Positions 51,618 to 60,355 of a DNA stretch of 64,000 nt are shown piece after piece; position 1 is the first letter of the stretch; the number at the start of each line of letters is the position of its first letter. The stretch is from NCBI RefSeq assembly GCF_003664255.1, contig NZ_RCCV01000002.1, positions 250,501 through 314,500 of the forward strand, read 5' to 3'. The notes beneath the pieces are model-generated. The model was not told where the DNA came from. It did no database searches and saw only the letters and a list, made by a program, of their open reading frames with translations. Both the position numbers and the translations under genes were made by a program. Origin of the DNA: Micromonospora sp. M71_S20. GTDB taxonomy: Bacteria > Actinomycetota > Actinomycetes > Mycobacteriales > Micromonosporaceae.

Positions 51618-53027
51618 CTAGCCCGTCGGAGGGCGGCCCGGCGCCATTGCCGTGGGTCGCGCCCTGGTGGTCACCTGGCCGGGCACCCGGCGCGCGGCGC
51701 CGGTCACGGGCTGGCGGGCCCGTAGCGTCAACACGTCGCCGAGCCCCTCGACCGCGCGCAGCTCGGCCGCGTACTCGGCGGCCTGTGCCTGGCGCAGGTA
51801 GTCGAGCGTCTGCGGGTCGGCGGCGCACATCCCCGGCGTCGCGTCGGCGGTGGCGACCAGGTGGACCTCGCCGGCCAGCTGCACCGAGGCGGAGATGAAC
51901 TGGCAGAGCTCCGGCCACAGCAGGTACCGCCAGAAGTCGACGCTGACCACCGCGTCCAGGCTGCCCGCCGGCATGGGCGGGGCGACGCCGAGCAGGTGGA
52001 AGTTGGTCGGGCCGATGGGTGCGGAGTAGTCGAAGGTGAGCGCCGTGGCGGGCAGCCTCGCCTCGGCGCGGCCGGTGCCGATCCAGAGCGCCCTGGGTCC
52101 CCGCAACTTGCCCGCGAGGCGCGCGGCGGCGGGCCCGATGGCGCAGGCCGACCGCTCGACGCACTCGTCGACGAGCGACCGGTAGTACAGGATCCGCCGG
52201 ACCGCCTCGTATCCCATGACCGCGGTGAGGAACTCCCACTCCAGGCAGGGGTACAACCTCGCGGCCTGCTGGAAGTTGGCCTTCATCTCCATCCAGTTGC
52301 GGGTGATGTTCTTGTGGTGCGGCAGGTGGACGACCCGGGCCTCGTCGTCGTAGCCGAAGTTGACGCCGTCCGGCAGGCTCTGGTCCACGCGGTAGAACAG
52401 CTCGACGTCCTCCACGCCGTAGCTGAGACCGAACGCCTCGCGGTAGCCGCCGACCTTCGCGAAGAGCGAGGTGGAGAGCGAGATGTTGTGCGTGTAGGCG
52501 ATCACCCAGCCGGCCCTCAGCCAGTCGCCGCCGTCGTCCGGGAGTCCCGTCGCGAACCGCAGGTCGCCACCGTGCGGGAAGCTGCGCGCGATCGTGTCCG
52601 ACTCCCCGGACAGCACGGCGGGGAGGTCCGCGAGACCGATCTCGTCCCGCCGGCCGATCAGCACCGCCGCGTTGCCGGGCGTGCTGTGCCACGTCAGGTG
52701 CCTCTCCAGCAGGTCGGGCACGGCCCACGAGTCGGCGTCGAGGAAGACGAGCAGAGGTGCGGTGGCGTGCCGCGCCCCTTCGTTGCGGGCGACGGAGCGG
52801 CCCTTGCGCCGGGGGAGTTCCACCACCCGCAGGCGGAGACCGGCGCCTTCGGCGAGAGCCTCGGCGTACCTGTCGGACGAACCACCGTCCCGGACCACGA
52901 TCACTTCGAAGCGTTCCGGCGGCAGCGTCTGCCGGGTCAGCGCCCGGAGGGTCAGCGCGAGGCACTGCGGATCCTGGTACGTCGGCATCACCACGCTCAG
53001 CGCCGGGGGGATGGTGGGCAAGGACAT
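51618..53027 (-). CDS. GT2 glycosyltransferase fused to a methyltransferase-like domain
   Basis: A 469-residue protein. Residues 8-300 are a GT-A family 2 glycosyltransferase: SVVMPTYQDPQCLALTLRAL, the metal-binding FLDADS (D97, D99), and GVEDVELFYRV as the catalytic E-D. Residues 310-435 look like a class I methyltransferase fold with ALWIGTGRAE in place of the glycine-rich loop, then LTFDYSAPIG and GSLDAVVSVDFWRYL. Loop degeneracy may mean it no longer binds SAM. CGGAGAGGATCCCC precedes the ATG. Probably co-transcribed with the GT1 gene; product unknown. Confidence 0.82.
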   Translation of the reverse strand: MSLPTIPPALSVVMPTYQDPQCLALTLRALTRQTLPPERFEVIVVRDGGSSDRYAEALAEGAGLRLRVVELPRRKGRSVARNEGARHATAPLLVFLDADSWAVPDLLERHLTWHSTPGNAAVLIGRRDEIGLADLPAVLSGESDTIARSFPHGGDLRFATGLPDDGGDWLRAGWVIAYTHNISLSTSLFAKVGGYREAFGLSYGVEDVELFYRVDQSLPDGVNFGYDDEARVVHLPHHKNITRNWMEMKANFQQAARLYPCLEWEFLTAVMGYEAVRRILYYRSLVDECVERSACAIGPAAARLAGKLRGPRALWIGTGRAEARLPATALTFDYSAPIGPTNFHLLGVAPPMPAGSLDAVVSVDFWRYLLWPELCQFISASVQLAGEVHLVATADATPGMCAADPQTLDYLRQAQAAEYAAELRAVEGLGDVLTLRARQPVTGAARRVPGQVTTRARPTAMAPGRPPTG

Positions 53028-53085
53028 GGGGATCCTCTCCGTCAGACGAACGTGCCGTCGGAGGTGGCGACGATGACGAGAGAAT

Positions 53086-53102
53086 AACGTTCCGCAACGT
53101 TC
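53086..53102. promoter_or_regulatory. Direct repeat of AACGTTC in the glycosyltransferase promoter region
   Basis: AACGTTC occurs at 53086-53092 and 53096-53102, a 10-bp period, about one helical turn. Each AACGTT is itself a palindrome. It lies about 60 nt before the GT2 start in an A/T-richer patch, next to TATTCT on the minus strand. A regulator site is plausible. Confidence 0.45.
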
Positions 53103-53330
53103 TGCTTACCGGCGAGTAGGGGTTGATAGGGGTACCCCACTGTCCTCTGACGACATTCGTCGCCGCCTTGGCCGGACTCGCTCCCACGCCCGCCGGTCCG
53201 ACGCCGTCGGACCCCCGGGAGCCGGGCCGGGCGGGCGGCGGCCCCCTGAGGAGGGGGCGGCGGGTGATGGGGTGTACTACGCGGGTTAGTAGGCTGTGCC
53301 GGTGACCGAACCACGCCCCGGACGGCCCCG

Positions 53331-53726
53331 ATGACCAGCGCAGCGTCGGCGGGTTCGCCGGTGGACGGGCTCCTCGCGACCGCCTCGATCGTGCTGTCGC
53401 TCCTCGTCGCCGCCTGGGCGCTGGTGGCGACGCTGCGGCACCGCGCGCCGGACCGGGCGCAGTTCGCCGGCCTGGCCGTGCTGGAGGTGGCGCTGCTCGT
53501 GCTGACCGCGGTGGCGCTGGTCGCCCTCGGTGACGGCGAGCGGCCGGACGAGCCGGGCGCCTTCTTCGGCTACCTCGCGACGGTGGTCTGCCTGCCGCCG
53601 CTGGCCTGGGTGCTGGCCCGGATGGAGCCGACGCGCTGGGGCTCGGCGATCGTCTGCGCGGTCTGCCTGGTCACCCCGGTGGTCGTCGTACGGCTCCAGC
53701 AGACCTGGGAGGTGCTGGGTGGCTGA
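53331..53726 (+). CDS. Small membrane protein, first of an overlapping pair
   Basis: A 131-residue protein with four hydrophobic helices (LLATASIVLSLLVAAWALVA, LAVLEVALLVLTAVALVALG, GYLATVVCLPPLAWVLA and IVCAVCLVTPVVVVRL). The polar loop between helices 2 and 3 contains DGERPDEPG. No family is recognised. Its last eight bases overlap the start of the next gene, so the two are translationally coupled and may form a complex. The preceding 300 nt (53028-53330) hold the divergent promoters and no gene. Confidence 0.78.
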   Translation: MTSAASAGSPVDGLLATASIVLSLLVAAWALVATLRHRAPDRAQFAGLAVLEVALLVLTAVALVALGDGERPDEPGAFFGYLATVVCLPPLAWVLARMEPTRWGSAIVCAVCLVTPVVVVRLQQTWEVLGG

Positions 53727-54138
53727 CGTACGCGCCCCGGAGGTGAAGCGGACCAACGCCGGCCCGGGGCGGCTGCTGATCGCGGTCTACCTGCTCTTCG
53801 CGATCGCCGCGACGAGCCGCGCCGGCCTCCAGATCGCCACGAAGTTCGACGAGGCGCCCGTGGCGTACCTGCTCTCGGCCCTCGCCGCGGCCATCTACAT
53901 CGTCGCGGCGGTGGGGCTGGCCCGCGCCGGGGCCGCCGGCCGCCGCGTGGCGCTCGCGTGCTGCGCCGTGGAGCTGGCCGGGGTGCTCGGCGTCGGGGCC
54001 CTCAGCCTCGCCGACCCGGAGCTCTTCCCCGACGAGACGGTCTGGTCGCAGTTCGGCAGCGGGTACGGCTACATCCCGCTGGTCCTGCCGGTGCTCGGCC
54101 TGCTCTGGCTCTGGCGCACCCGCCCCACCAACCCCTGA
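53719..54138 (+). CDS. Small membrane protein, second of an overlapping pair
   Basis: A 139-residue protein starting at the GTG at 53719, preceded by GGGAGGTGCTGG inside the upstream gene. It has four hydrophobic helices (GRLLIAVYLLFAIAATSRAG, YLLSALAAAIYIVAAVGLAR, LACCAVELAGVLGVGAL and IPLVLPVLGLLWLW) and an acidic loop DPELFPDETVWSQFGSGY before the last one. No family is recognised. It resembles its partner in size and topology, suggesting an integral two-subunit unit. Confidence 0.78.
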   Translation: MADVRAPEVKRTNAGPGRLLIAVYLLFAIAATSRAGLQIATKFDEAPVAYLLSALAAAIYIVAAVGLARAGAAGRRVALACCAVELAGVLGVGALSLADPELFPDETVWSQFGSGYGYIPLVLPVLGLLWLWRTRPTNP

Positions 54139-54230
54139 CCCCACCCACCCACCCGCGCTCCCGCCCCGCCCCGGAGCGGGCGCGATCATGGCAGACGGGC
54201 TCGCGGGGAGGGGTGGGAAGGGGGAGGGGG

Positions 54231-54989
54231 TCAGGACTTGGGGCCGCCGGCCACGTAGATGACCTGGCCGGAAACGAACGAGGCGCCCTCGCTGGCCAGG
54301 AACGAGATGGTGTGCGCGACGTCCTCGGGGCGGCCGACCCGGCGTACCGCGATCTCCGACTCGGCGTGCTTCTGGAGCGCCTCGAAGTCGACCTTCATCC
54401 GGGCGGCGGTGGCGGCGGTCATGTCGGTGACGATGAAGCCGGGCGCGACCGCGTTGACGGTCACCCCGAACGGGCCCAGCTCGATGGCGAGGGTCTTGGT
54501 GAAGCCCTGGAGGCCGGCCTTCGCCGCGGCGTAGTTCGCCTGGCCCCGGTTGCCCAGCGCCGAGGTGCTGGACAGGTTGACGATCCGGCCCCACTTCGCC
54601 TCGACCATGTGCTTCTGGGCGGCCTGGCTGAACAGGAACGCGCCGCGCAGGTGCACCCCCATGACAGTGTCCCAGTCGGTGTCGGTCATCTTGAACAGCA
54701 GGTTGTCGCGGAGCACGCCGGCGTTGTTGACCAGCACCGTCGGGGCGCCCAGCTCGGCGGCGACCCGCTCCACGGCCGCCTCGACCTGGGCCCGGTCGGA
54801 CACGTCCGCGCCGACGCCGAGCGCCCGGCCGCCGGCCGCCGCGACGGCGTCCACGGTCTCCTTCGTCGCCGACTCCTCGATGTCGACCACGGCGACCGCG
54901 AGGCCGTCGGCCGCCAGCCGCCGGGCGGTGGCCGCCCCGATCCCCCGCGCCGCGCCCGTGACGATGGCGACCCGCTGCTCCTCCGACAT
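54231..54989 (-). CDS. FabG-like 3-oxoacyl-ACP reductase (SDR family)
   Basis: A 252-residue classical short-chain dehydrogenase. The cofactor loop is TGAARGIGAAT, then LVNNAGV and the catalytic tetrad S-Y-K in LSSTSALGNRGQANYAAAKA. The substrate region PGFIVTDMTAA is FabG-like, so reduction of beta-ketoacyl thioesters with NADPH is probable, though SDR specificity is hard to call. TACCGGGAGGTAGGC is a clear ribosome-binding site. It stands alone and is convergent with the membrane pair. Confidence 0.88.
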   Translation of the reverse strand: MSEEQRVAIVTGAARGIGAATARRLAADGLAVAVVDIEESATKETVDAVAAAGGRALGVGADVSDRAQVEAAVERVAAELGAPTVLVNNAGVLRDNLLFKMTDTDWDTVMGVHLRGAFLFSQAAQKHMVEAKWGRIVNLSSTSALGNRGQANYAAAKAGLQGFTKTLAIELGPFGVTVNAVAPGFIVTDMTAATAARMKVDFEALQKHAESEIAVRRVGRPEDVAHTISFLASEGASFVSGQVIYVAGGPKS

Positions 54990-55101
54990 GCCTACCTCCC
55001 GGTAACTTACGCTCGATCGAAGGAGCTTAACCCAGCCGTACGCCGACGCCGGCCCCGCGCGGGACGCCGCTCACGAGCATCGCCCGGCTACTCTCGCCGC
55101 C

Positions 55102-56685
55102 GTGAAGGCAGTGGAGATCGAAGCACCCGTCGTCGGTGTCACCGTCTACCCGGACCGCGCCCGGGTCACCCGCCGGGGCAGCACCCGGTTGACCGCCGGT
55201 GAGCACCGCGTACGCGTCGCACCGTTGCCGATGGGCCTGCGGCGGGACTCGCTGCGGGTCGGCGGCCGGGGTGCCGCCACCGTGCTCGGCGTGGACGTCA
55301 CGACGTGGCGGCAGGCGCGCAGCACCGACGGGCAGGTCCACGAGCTGGAGCAGCGGAGCCTTGAGCTGGCCGACGAGCTGGCCGAGATCGACGACGCGGG
55401 CGAGGTCGAGACGCAGCGGGGGCAGTTCCTCACCCGGCTGGCCGACCGGGCCGGCGGCACGTACGCCCGCGCGCTGGCCTCCGGTGACGCCGCCCCGACC
55501 GACGTGGCCACCTTCGCCGACTCGGTCGCCGGCCAGCTCGCCGACTCCCAGCGCCGCCGTCGCGCGCTGGCCCGGCGGCGTACCGACCTGACCGAGGAGC
55601 TGGCGGCCGTCGAGCGGCAACTGGACGCCACGCGCGGCAAGCGGAGACCGGACCAGCTGGTCGCCGAGGTGACCGTGTCGGTGGACGCCGACGACGACGA
55701 GCTGGACCTGGAGCTGAGCTACCTGATCGACGGGGCCCGCTGGCAGCCCTCCTACGACCTGCGGCTGGTCGACGACACCATGACCGTCACCTGGTTCGGG
55801 CTGGTCAGCCAGGACACCGGCGAGGACTGGCCGGAGTGCGTGCTCGAACTCTCGACGGCCCGGCCGGCGGCGGCGACCCGCGTACCCGAGCTGACGCCCT
55901 GGTATCTCGACCGGCTCCGGCCGGTGCAGCCGCCGATGCCGAGGGCGGCCAGCTTCGGCGCGATGCCGGCCCCCGCGGCGCCCGGCGGTCCGCCCGCCGG
56001 GGCCGTGGCCCGATCCGGCGCGCCGCGCCCGGAGGTGCGGGAGAGCGTGGCCACCGTCGAGCAGGGGGTCACGGCGGCCACCTACCGGCCGGCCCGTCCG
56101 GTCGCGGTGCCGGCGGACGGCAGCGCCCACCGGGCCACCATCGCCGTGCTGGAGCTGCCGGCCCGGCTGGACCACGTGACCGTGCCGGTCCGCGCGGCCG
56201 AGGCGCACCTGCGTGCGACGGTCCGCAACACCTCGTCGCACACGCTGCTCCCCGGCCCGGCGGCGGTCTTCCACGGCGCCGACTTCGTCGCGGCCACCCG
56301 GCTGCCGGTGTGGGCGCCCGGCGAGGAGACCGAGCTGGCGCTCGGGGTGGACGACCGGGTACGGGTGGAGCGGAAGCTGGGCCGGCGCGCCGACACCCGG
56401 GCCACGCTCGGCTCGACCCGGCGGCGGGACGTGGAGTACCGGATCAGCGTGGCCAACCACACGCCCCGCCCGGCGAGCGTGGAGGTGCGCGACCAGCTGC
56501 CGGTGTCCCGGGACGAGGCGGTGGTCGTGCGGGAGTCCACCCTCGTCCCGCCCCCGGCCGAGCGCACCGAGCTGGGCGAGCTGACCTGGCGGCTGCGGCT
56601 CGGGCCGGGGGAGAGTGGCGAGATCACCCTGGGCTTCCGGGTGGAGCTGGCCAAGGGGGTCGAACTGGCCGGCTGGCGGGAGTGA
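55102..56685 (+). CDS. MuiA-family protein (DUF4140/DUF4139)
   Basis: A 527-residue protein. Residues 6-110 form the DUF4140 domain with the opening VVGVTVYPDRARVTRRG. Residues about 80-190 are helical and may form a coiled coil (VHELEQRSLELADELAEIDD, RRRTDLTEELAAVERQLDAT). Residues 195-527 form the DUF4139 domain (LELSYLIDGARWQPSYDLRL, and QDTGEDWPECVLELSTARP). Overproduction of a related gene inhibits mucoidy in Azotobacter; the biochemical role is unknown. Start is GTG. It is convergent with the GH13 gene, only four bases between stops. Confidence 0.88.
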   Translation: MKAVEIEAPVVGVTVYPDRARVTRRGSTRLTAGEHRVRVAPLPMGLRRDSLRVGGRGAATVLGVDVTTWRQARSTDGQVHELEQRSLELADELAEIDDAGEVETQRGQFLTRLADRAGGTYARALASGDAAPTDVATFADSVAGQLADSQRRRRALARRRTDLTEELAAVERQLDATRGKRRPDQLVAEVTVSVDADDDELDLELSYLIDGARWQPSYDLRLVDDTMTVTWFGLVSQDTGEDWPECVLELSTARPAAATRVPELTPWYLDRLRPVQPPMPRAASFGAMPAPAAPGGPPAGAVARSGAPRPEVRESVATVEQGVTAATYRPARPVAVPADGSAHRATIAVLELPARLDHVTVPVRAAEAHLRATVRNTSSHTLLPGPAAVFHGADFVAATRLPVWAPGEETELALGVDDRVRVERKLGRRADTRATLGSTRRRDVEYRISVANHTPRPASVEVRDQLPVSRDEAVVVRESTLVPPPAERTELGELTWRLRLGPGESGEITLGFRVELAKGVELAGWRE

Positions 56686-56689
56686 CCGG

Positions 56690-58342
56690 TCAGAGGCCGC
56701 GACCCCGGCAGAGGCGGATCCACCGGTAGCCGTAGCCGGCGACCTTCAGGCGGTCCAGCTTGCCGACCTCGCCGTAGTTGCGGTCGGCGAGGACGTCGAT
56801 GGGCAGGTCCGCCTCCGGCTCCACCAGGCTGAGATCCACCTCGGCGTCGGTGGTGCCGAGGTTGTGCACGAAGACCATCGTGCCGGTCCGCCCGTCGGCC
56901 CGGTGCGCCAGCACGCCCGGCGGCATCGCCACGTCGATGTGGGTGGTCGAGCCCGAGCCCACCTCGGGGGCCTCGCGGAGCGTACGGATCATCCGCTCGA
57001 ACCAGGCGAGCAGCGACTTCTGGTCGCTGCGCTGGGCGGTCACGTTGACCTTCTCGTACGAGTAGTCGCCCTTGTCGATCACCGGGCGGACGAGCTTCTC
57101 CGGGTCGGCGGTGGAGAATCCGGCGTTCGGCTGGAACGACCACTGCATCGGGGTGCGGATCGCCTCCCGGCCGGGCAGCGACAGGTCCTCCCCCATGCCG
57201 ATCTCCTCGCCGTAGCGCAGCACCGGCGTGCCGCGCAGCGAGAACTGCAACGCGTACGCCAGCTCGATGCGGCGGCGGTCGTTGCCGAGCATCGGGGCGA
57301 GCCGGCGGCGGATGCCCCGGTCGTAGATGCGCATGTTCTCGTCGGGGCCGAACTCCGCGTACACCTGGTTGCGCTGCTCGGCGGTGAGCCGGGAAAGGTC
57401 GATCTCGTCGTGGTTGCGCAGGAAGGTGGCCCACTGCCCGCCCTCGGGCAGCGCCGGGGTGTCCCGCAGCGCCTCGATGATCGGCTCCGGGTCCTGCCGG
57501 GCCAGGGCCAGCATCAGCCGCCCGTTGAGCATGAAGTCGAAGAGCATGTGCAGGCGGTTGCCCGAGCCGCCGCTGTCGGCGAAGAAGGTCGGCAGCTGGT
57601 CGGGCTCGACGTTGGCCTCGGCGAGCAGGACGGCGTCGCCCCGGCGCCACTGCACGTGCTGGCGCAGCTCGGTGAGGAACTCGAAGTCCTTCGGCGAGTT
57701 CGGGTTGCCCGGCTCGGTCAGCTCGATGATGAACGGCACCGCGTCCATCCGGAAGCCGGAGACGCCGAGCTGGAGCCAGAACGAGACGATCTTCTTGATC
57801 TCCTCGCGGACCGCCGGGTTCGTGAAGTTCAGGTCCGGCTGGAACTTGTAGAAGCGGTGGTAGTACCAGGCCTTGGCGGTGCGGTCGTAGCTCCACGTCT
57901 CGTGCTGCTCGCCGGGGAAGACCATGCCCTGGTGCCGGTCGGCCGGCTCGTGGTCGGACCAGACGTACCAGTCCCGGTACGGCGAGTCGGGCGAGGAGCG
58001 GGCGGACTGGAACCACGGGTGCTCGTTCGAGGTGTGGTTCACGACCAGGTCGATGATCACCCGGATGCCGCGGTTCTGCGCCTGGTGCAGCAGCTCCGCG
58101 AAGTCGCCGAGGGTGCCGAAGCGCGGGTCGATGTTGTAGAAGTCCGTCGCGTCGTAGCCGTCGTCCCGGTTGGGTGACGGGTGGATGGGGTGCAGCCAGA
58201 GGCAGGTCACGCCCAGCCGGGCCAGGTAGTCCAGCCGGCCGATGAGCCCCCGGATGTCACCGACCCCGTCGCCGTCGGAGTCCGCGTACGTGTCGATGTC
58301 GAGGCAGTAGACGACCGCCTCCGAGTACCACCTGTCAGCCAT
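56690..58342 (-). CDS. TreS-like GH13 alpha-amylase-family enzyme
   Basis: A 550-residue GH13 enzyme. The barrel motifs are VIIDLVVNHTSNEHPWF, GFRMDAVPF with the nucleophile Asp, LLAEANVEPDQLP with the acid Glu, and FLRNHDEID. The sequence resembles trehalose synthase (maltose to trehalose isomerase), including MYAEF-type (QVYAEFGPDENMRIYDRGIR) and PMQWSF segments. It lacks a maltokinase fusion and no treX/Y/Z or glgE genes are nearby, so it may be a paralogue with another activity. No signal peptide: cytoplasmic. Confidence 0.87.
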   Translation of the reverse strand: MADRWYSEAVVYCLDIDTYADSDGDGVGDIRGLIGRLDYLARLGVTCLWLHPIHPSPNRDDGYDATDFYNIDPRFGTLGDFAELLHQAQNRGIRVIIDLVVNHTSNEHPWFQSARSSPDSPYRDWYVWSDHEPADRHQGMVFPGEQHETWSYDRTAKAWYYHRFYKFQPDLNFTNPAVREEIKKIVSFWLQLGVSGFRMDAVPFIIELTEPGNPNSPKDFEFLTELRQHVQWRRGDAVLLAEANVEPDQLPTFFADSGGSGNRLHMLFDFMLNGRLMLALARQDPEPIIEALRDTPALPEGGQWATFLRNHDEIDLSRLTAEQRNQVYAEFGPDENMRIYDRGIRRRLAPMLGNDRRRIELAYALQFSLRGTPVLRYGEEIGMGEDLSLPGREAIRTPMQWSFQPNAGFSTADPEKLVRPVIDKGDYSYEKVNVTAQRSDQKSLLAWFERMIRTLREAPEVGSGSTTHIDVAMPPGVLAHRADGRTGTMVFVHNLGTTDAEVDLSLVEPEADLPIDVLADRNYGEVGKLDRLKVAGYGYRWIRLCRGRGL

Positions 58343-58493
58343 GCCTGGCTAATGTCTCCGATCCCGGCTTCCCGCAAACCCCGGGCCCGGCGCTCCGAGT
58401 TCCTGGGTGGCCCGGCAGGTGGGCCGACAGCGCGACGGCCGGGCGGTACGGGCACGACCTCGCCCGCACCGCCCGGCCGGCGGGCGCGGCCCG

Positions 58494-59387
58494 TCAGGTG
58501 GCGATGTCGACGTCGCCGACCTGCCCGCCGCCGGCCATCGTCAGCCACCCGGCGTGGACGCCCTGTTTGGCGAAGAAGTTCCCGCCGCCGATGAACGCGA
58601 ACCAGTCGTCGCCGCCCACCGCGACGTCGCTGACCTGCCCGCCCTCGGCCATGGTGAGCCAACCGCCCTGGATGCCGTCCTTGGCGTAGAAGTTGCCGCC
58701 CTGCACCCAACCGATCCGGTTACCGGAGAGCACCACCCTCGTCGCCCCACCCGAGTTCACCGCCTGCCACGACGAGTACGCGCCATCCTTCGCGTACAAC
58801 ACCCCCGCCGAATTCACGAACGCGAACCGGTCGGGAGCGGCCCCGGCCGGCGTCAGGTCCGGGAACGGAAGGTTGATCGGCGCGCCCTTGGTCACCGTGG
58901 CGCCGCAGGCGTACGCCGGGGCGATGTTGTGGACCGCGCCGTTGCGGCGGATCTCGAAGTGCAGGTGCGGGCCGGTCGAGTTGCCGGTGCTGCCGACGTA
59001 CCCGAGCACCTGCCCCTGCCCGACCTGCTGCCCGGGCGCGACCGAGGCCGGCTGCACCATGTGCAGGTAGCGGGTCTGGTAGCCGCCGGCGTGCGAGAGC
59101 GTCACCGAGTTGCCCCCGCCGGAGGTCCAACCGGCGAACGCGACCGTGCCCGGATAGGCGGCCCCGATCGCCATCCCGGCGTTGCCCGCGACGTCCACCC
59201 CGTAGTGGTCGCTGTCGGTGGTCCCGCACCTGTTTGACAACACCCCCGTGACCCGCCCGCCCACCGGCTGGATCATGGCCCCGGTCTGCGCGGCCGCCGG
59301 CTGCGCCGGCACGAGCGCAAGTCCGCACAGGACCGCCGCGGCCACCGTCAGCGCCCGCAGCCGCCTACCCGCTGTCTCCTTGCCCAC
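58494..59387 (-). CDS. Secreted M23 (LytM-type) peptidase with C-terminal repeats
   Basis: A 297-residue exported protein. The signal peptide is RRLRALTVAAAVLCGLALVP with AAA-Q cleavage near residue 33. The zinc site of lysostaphin-like peptidases is HYGVDVAGNAG (H and D) and HLHFEIRRNG (H-x-H). From about residue 180 the protein carries repeats of about 26 residues, each like NSAGVLYAKDGAYSSWQAV or GGNFFAKQGVHAGWLTM, probably a beta-propeller cell-surface binding part. It likely cleaves wall crosslinks. The GTG at 59387 was chosen because the signal peptide then starts correctly; the ribosome-binding site is weak. Confidence 0.87.
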   Translation of the reverse strand: MGKETAGRRLRALTVAAAVLCGLALVPAQPAAAQTGAMIQPVGGRVTGVLSNRCGTTDSDHYGVDVAGNAGMAIGAAYPGTVAFAGWTSGGGNSVTLSHAGGYQTRYLHMVQPASVAPGQQVGQGQVLGYVGSTGNSTGPHLHFEIRRNGAVHNIAPAYACGATVTKGAPINLPFPDLTPAGAAPDRFAFVNSAGVLYAKDGAYSSWQAVNSGGATRVVLSGNRIGWVQGGNFYAKDGIQGGWLTMAEGGQVSDVAVGGDDWFAFIGGGNFFAKQGVHAGWLTMAGGGQVGDVDIAT

Positions 59388-59696
59388 GCCAGGCCTCGCG
59401 ATCTCATTGGCATCGATACAACTGGGGAGACAAGATAGACGAGGCAGTCGCCGGCGTCCTCCCCGCGCCCGTGCTGTGGCGGCGAAGACGTTCGGGCCGG
59501 GGCCGTCAGGTGTTGACCGGACGGCGGTGCGCGCAGGGGTGGTGGCATCGGCCGGCAGCGTATTGCGAGCCCTCGGCGGAGAACGGGGACCGCCCACGGA
59601 CCGGCCCGCCGCTACATTGGAGACATCAGCAGTCAACGATCTGGGCGCAGCCCGTCCGGAGCCGGCTCCGCGTCGCGTAGCCCGGACTGGGCCGCG
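59388..59696. other. Divergent intergenic region
   Basis: About 309 nt between the M23 gene and the next plus-strand gene. It was examined for a c-di-AMP riboswitch, often found ahead of wall-hydrolase genes in actinomycetes, but no conserved elements were found. The part near 59400-59440 is less G+C-rich and may hold the M23 promoter. Confidence 0.5.
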
Positions 59697-60251
59697 GTGG
59701 GCGCGATCGCCGGTGTGGTGGCCACCGTGCTCACCCTGCTCACGTACGTGCTGCCACGGGAGCCCTCCGCGCCGCCGCCGGTCCCGGGAGCCGGAGCGGG
59801 GCCGTCAGCAGGGCCCGACCCGACCACGCCCGCCCAGGCCAGGCCCGACCGGACCCCGCCGGTGCAGACGATGACGCCCACGGCGGACGCCACGAAGGAC
59901 CACCCCGTCACCAGAACGCCGCGGCCGCCCGCCCCGGGTCCACTGCCGTCGCTGGTGCCGCTGCAACCGGCCGGCTGTGAGGAGGCGCTCGCCGTCGTCG
60001 ACCGGTTCTACCGGACCGCGGGTTCGACCAGGCAGAGCCGGCAGGCCGCCGCCACGACCGCGTACCAGGGCATGATGGGCGCGAGCCTCCAGGCCGAGAG
60101 CGGCGTCCACCAGGCCACGGTGGCCCTGTCGCAGGACTTCTCCGAGCTGCGCTTCATCCTGTCCGGCATGGTCGCGAGCGACTACGAGGTGGTGCAGGCC
60201 AGGACGGACCGCGACGCCCAGCACCTGCGGGACGTGTGTGACGCCGGCTGA
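59697..60251 (+). CDS. Hypothetical membrane-anchored protein
   Basis: A 184-residue protein with an N-terminal transmembrane helix (AIAGVVATVLTLLTYVLP), a 75-residue Pro/Thr/Ala-rich linker and a helical C-terminal domain of about 100 residues containing CEEALAVVDRFYRTAG and LSQDFSELRFILSGMVA. I do not recognise it. The frame stays open upstream (SASRSPDWAAVG looks protein-like) without a standard start codon, so the true start might be the ATT at 59616. A cell-surface helper protein is a guess. Confidence 0.6.
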   Translation: MGAIAGVVATVLTLLTYVLPREPSAPPPVPGAGAGPSAGPDPTTPAQARPDRTPPVQTMTPTADATKDHPVTRTPRPPAPGPLPSLVPLQPAGCEEALAVVDRFYRTAGSTRQSRQAAATTAYQGMMGASLQAESGVHQATVALSQDFSELRFILSGMVASDYEVVQARTDRDAQHLRDVCDAG

Positions 60252-60355
60252 CGGCACCGCCACGCGACACCGGACGGTCATCCCGGCCGGCAGCCACCCG
60301 ACGCGACCGGGCCCGTGCCGGCATCCGGGCGGGCCACGGCGGTACGGTCGCCGGC

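Noticed and set aside
46388..53027. Complete macrolide biosynthetic gene cluster
   Set aside because: No polyketide synthase or deoxysugar genes are visible; only resistance-like and transferase genes are present.
59388..59696. c-di-AMP (ydaO) riboswitch ahead of the M23 peptidase
   Set aside because: The conserved CGCCGAA/GGAGCAG-like elements are absent on the minus strand.
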